Shown here piece after piece: positions 62,094 to 64,000 of a DNA stretch of 64,000 nucleotides. The stretch is from assembly GCA_020740775.1 (NCBI GenBank), contig JAHEWK010000020.1, forward strand, positions 186,001 through 250,000, given 5' to 3'. This DNA is from Ilyonectria destructans. Taxonomy: Eukaryota > Ascomycota > Sordariomycetes > Hypocreales > Nectriaceae. The stretch's first letter is position 1. Each line of letters opens with the position of its first letter. The translations under genes and the position numbers were made by a program. The notes below the pieces were generated by a model. That model was not told where the DNA came from and searched no databases. It saw only the letters and a program-made list of their open reading frames with translations.

Positions 62094-62276
62094 AGTATAG
62101 TCGTTGAAAGCTTCAATCAAGGATATCACGTAGTGTATTGACCTTTCCCAATTGGGAATTGAAGATGTTAGCCGCGATCCCTCATTCGGCAGGCGGTCAA
62201 TATCCCTGTCTGACTATTCCTAATTGGGTAATTACACAGTGAGCCTAAGTTTTTGGACAGTGAGCCGAAGCGTACT
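62094..62276 (+). mobile_element. Relic of the MULE-1 family right end
   Basis: Diverged copy of 18085-18268: shared blocks include CTTCAATCAAGGATATCACG, CATTCGGCAGGCGGTCA, CCTAATTGGG and, at the end, GAGCCGAAGCGTAC. The hAT element right next to it seems to have inserted into this older relic. Confidence 0.72.
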
Positions 62277-64000
62277 CGACTTCTACAGATAGCTTGACCG
62301 CCGAGCCAGATAGCATGCGTCGCACCCCTTCCGTCATGTTGATGCCATATGAGGAGGAGCAGCCATCGTCCGAACGATGGGATATTTGGCTGCGTTATTG
62401 ACACTGTTAACACGGCTAGGGACATTGCCTATGTTATTTGGAATGTGGGCTAGGGGGTGGGGACCTTTGGCGACTGAGACATTTCATGTCTTTTGGAGAC
62501 TGCTCCTTCGATAATTTTATTTTTCCTCGTTCATTGCTGAGCAGCACCAGCCATTCCTGGCCTCCCCAAGACTTGATTGGTGTCAGACCGTACCGGCCAC
62601 ACTCCCGCACGTGGCATGGCCAAGAAATGTCACTCCACCAACCCTCTTCTGCAGGCCACACTTGTCAATTGGGCGCGTCTCTGCTACCTCACGGCTCAGC
62701 GACCACGACGAGGTGCTCGAAACTTTCCGACCGATCTGCAACAAGAGCCACAATATGGCCATCCCTGAAACAAATTGAGGGAGGTTGTTTCCCCCTTTCC
62801 TTTCCTGGTATCCGGGAGTTTGTTGGCATGTGAAGATGACCGGGGTGCTGAGGCGGAGAGGACTGGCTGGCTTTCACTGGTAATACTCCGCGGAGCGCCT
62901 TTGAGCCTACGCCATACTGGATAGCGGAGGTTGGGATTGCCCTGTACTTTAGCTAGCTCAGCACGTCTTTTGCCCAGATAGGGGCTTGGCTACATTACGG
63001 CCTACCCAGATGTTAAACAAACAAACGAACAAACCATCCCTACTCAAGTATTCTCCACCAGACTCTGGTAGAGCCCGTTGAAAATGCCACCCTTTTAGAA
63101 ATGGGGCTAATTGAGACAGGGGGTAGAGTCAGTTGCACCGAGAGCGCAAGAGCAAGTAGAGTTCATTGACATAGATAATTTGATGAAATTAGTGCATATA
63201 AAGCTAGGGTTTAGGTGATTCAAATGGTCTAGTTAACAGGAAGAGCAAATATGTTTTGAGGGGAGAAAGGTGTGGTATTGTTCAGCAGCAACTTTTGCCA
63301 GAAATGGTGGGGAGTGGATTTTTAGAGAGGGAAGGTGAGAATGGGTGCATAATCGAATTCAAATAGGTGACTGATTAAAAACGCCACTAAGCAAGGCAAT
63401 GAGGGGGGATGGCGACGTGCCAGTATTGTGCATGTGATAAAAGTTCACCCGATCGTACGGCCCAGTCCCTTCTGATGAGATTGTGTGCATTCAATGCTGC
63501 AACTGTCAGGAGATCGGACACACAACCCTCCCAGTGCAAGAACGTTCAAGCCACACTCTTCACATCTGTTGGCTGGATTTCGGATTGGCCAGCGGGGATA
63601 TCCTTGGTCGATCTTAGACCAAACCTTGAGTACCAACAGCAAGGAAAGTTGGGAAAATTGCCTCCGTTGTGGAGAACGCAGGCGAGTTGGGGAAAGCTTA
63701 TTTAATCCGGGATGTGGAACGTGTTAAATTCGCTATTGGGTGACGATCTTCATGACGGTACTTTGTGGGCGCTGGGTGTGAAGAAGCTAGGATTTGATCC
63801 TATGGTCAGTCTCAATCTTCGTCTCCCAGCCTGTTATTTCTACGGTTATCTTTGGAGAGCGCTACTGTCCTTGTGTGTCTATTTTTTATAGATCCGTCAA
63901 TACCACTTAACATCACGGAAGCCATCCCAATGTCTCCTAACAAGACCTTCATAGCGCACGACGTGGTTCTCTGGGGACCAGATCTATTTCACTGCATAGT
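62277..64000. other. No recognised gene
   Basis: Several frames of 60-131 codons on both strands (for example 62438-62833 and 63409-63705) have no domain, signal peptide or splice-linked continuation that I can support. No terminal repeats were noticed. The window ends inside this stretch. Confidence 0.45.

Noticed and set aside
1..64000. Telomere or subtelomere proximity
   Set aside because: Gene content is suggestive, but no TTAGGG array was seen; isolated TTAGGG hits are expected by chance.

Overview
This is a gene-poor, transposon-rich window from a filamentous ascomycete (Pezizomycotina; Sordariomycete-like, but the species cannot be named from sequence). The evidence is short 45-110 nt GT-AG introns with CTAAC/CTAAT branch points, a Zn2Cys6 regulator, fungal SAT4-type membrane proteins, HET/CHAT/NACHT relics and a Tad1-like LINE. 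Host genes look like a subtelomeric or accessory catabolic repertoire. Exon structures below were built by hand from splice signals and frame.

Layout. 1-1548: hAT relic abutting a 5'-truncated HET pseudogene. 1907-10622: Zn2Cys6 regulator, long-chain alcohol oxidase and a secreted DUF1254/DUF1214-type protein, with a fold-back MITE between the last two. 11.6-14.7 kb: relic of an NRPS-like adenylating enzyme and a SAT4-type protein. 15.05-18.3 kb: a MULE (perfect 52-bp TIRs, decayed transposase) sitting in a LINE tail. 20.0-21.5 kb: second SAT4-type gene. 22.1-26.9 kb: LINE fragment, decayed hAT, NACHT linker relic and a hAT MITE with an 8-bp target duplication. 27.2-33.8 kb: dienelactone hydrolase, SDR reductase, enoyl-reductase-like MDR, MFS stub and quinone-oxidoreductase-like MDR.

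34.1-45.0 kb: an apparently full-length LINE (13-bp target duplications, both ORFs open), a 5'-truncated inverted LINE tail, a 667-bp MULE derivative that still encodes a small DNA-binding/zinc-knuckle protein, and a 3.97-kb MULE with an open 900-residue transposase and a convergent passenger gene. 45.5-46.7 kb: third MDR gene. 47.0-54.2 kb: a Crypton whose 3' end is hit by a MITE that itself carries a MITE, then a pogo element with one stop codon, a LINE/pogo junction and a CHAT-domain relic. 55.0-56.4 kb: xi-class glutathione transferase. 57.8-62.1 kb: hAT interrupted by a deleted Helitron, inside a relic of the 15-kb MULE family. 62.3-64 kb: nothing recognised.

The oxidoreductases, DLH and GST are individually consistent with detoxification or catabolism of small molecules, but no intact PKS/NRPS backbone is present, so no biosynthetic cluster is claimed. 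The most unusual material is the pair of MULE-type elements at 40.3-45.0 kb: one with a MuDR-like convergent two-gene layout, the other reduced to an intact ORF for a catalysis-free DNA-binding protein.
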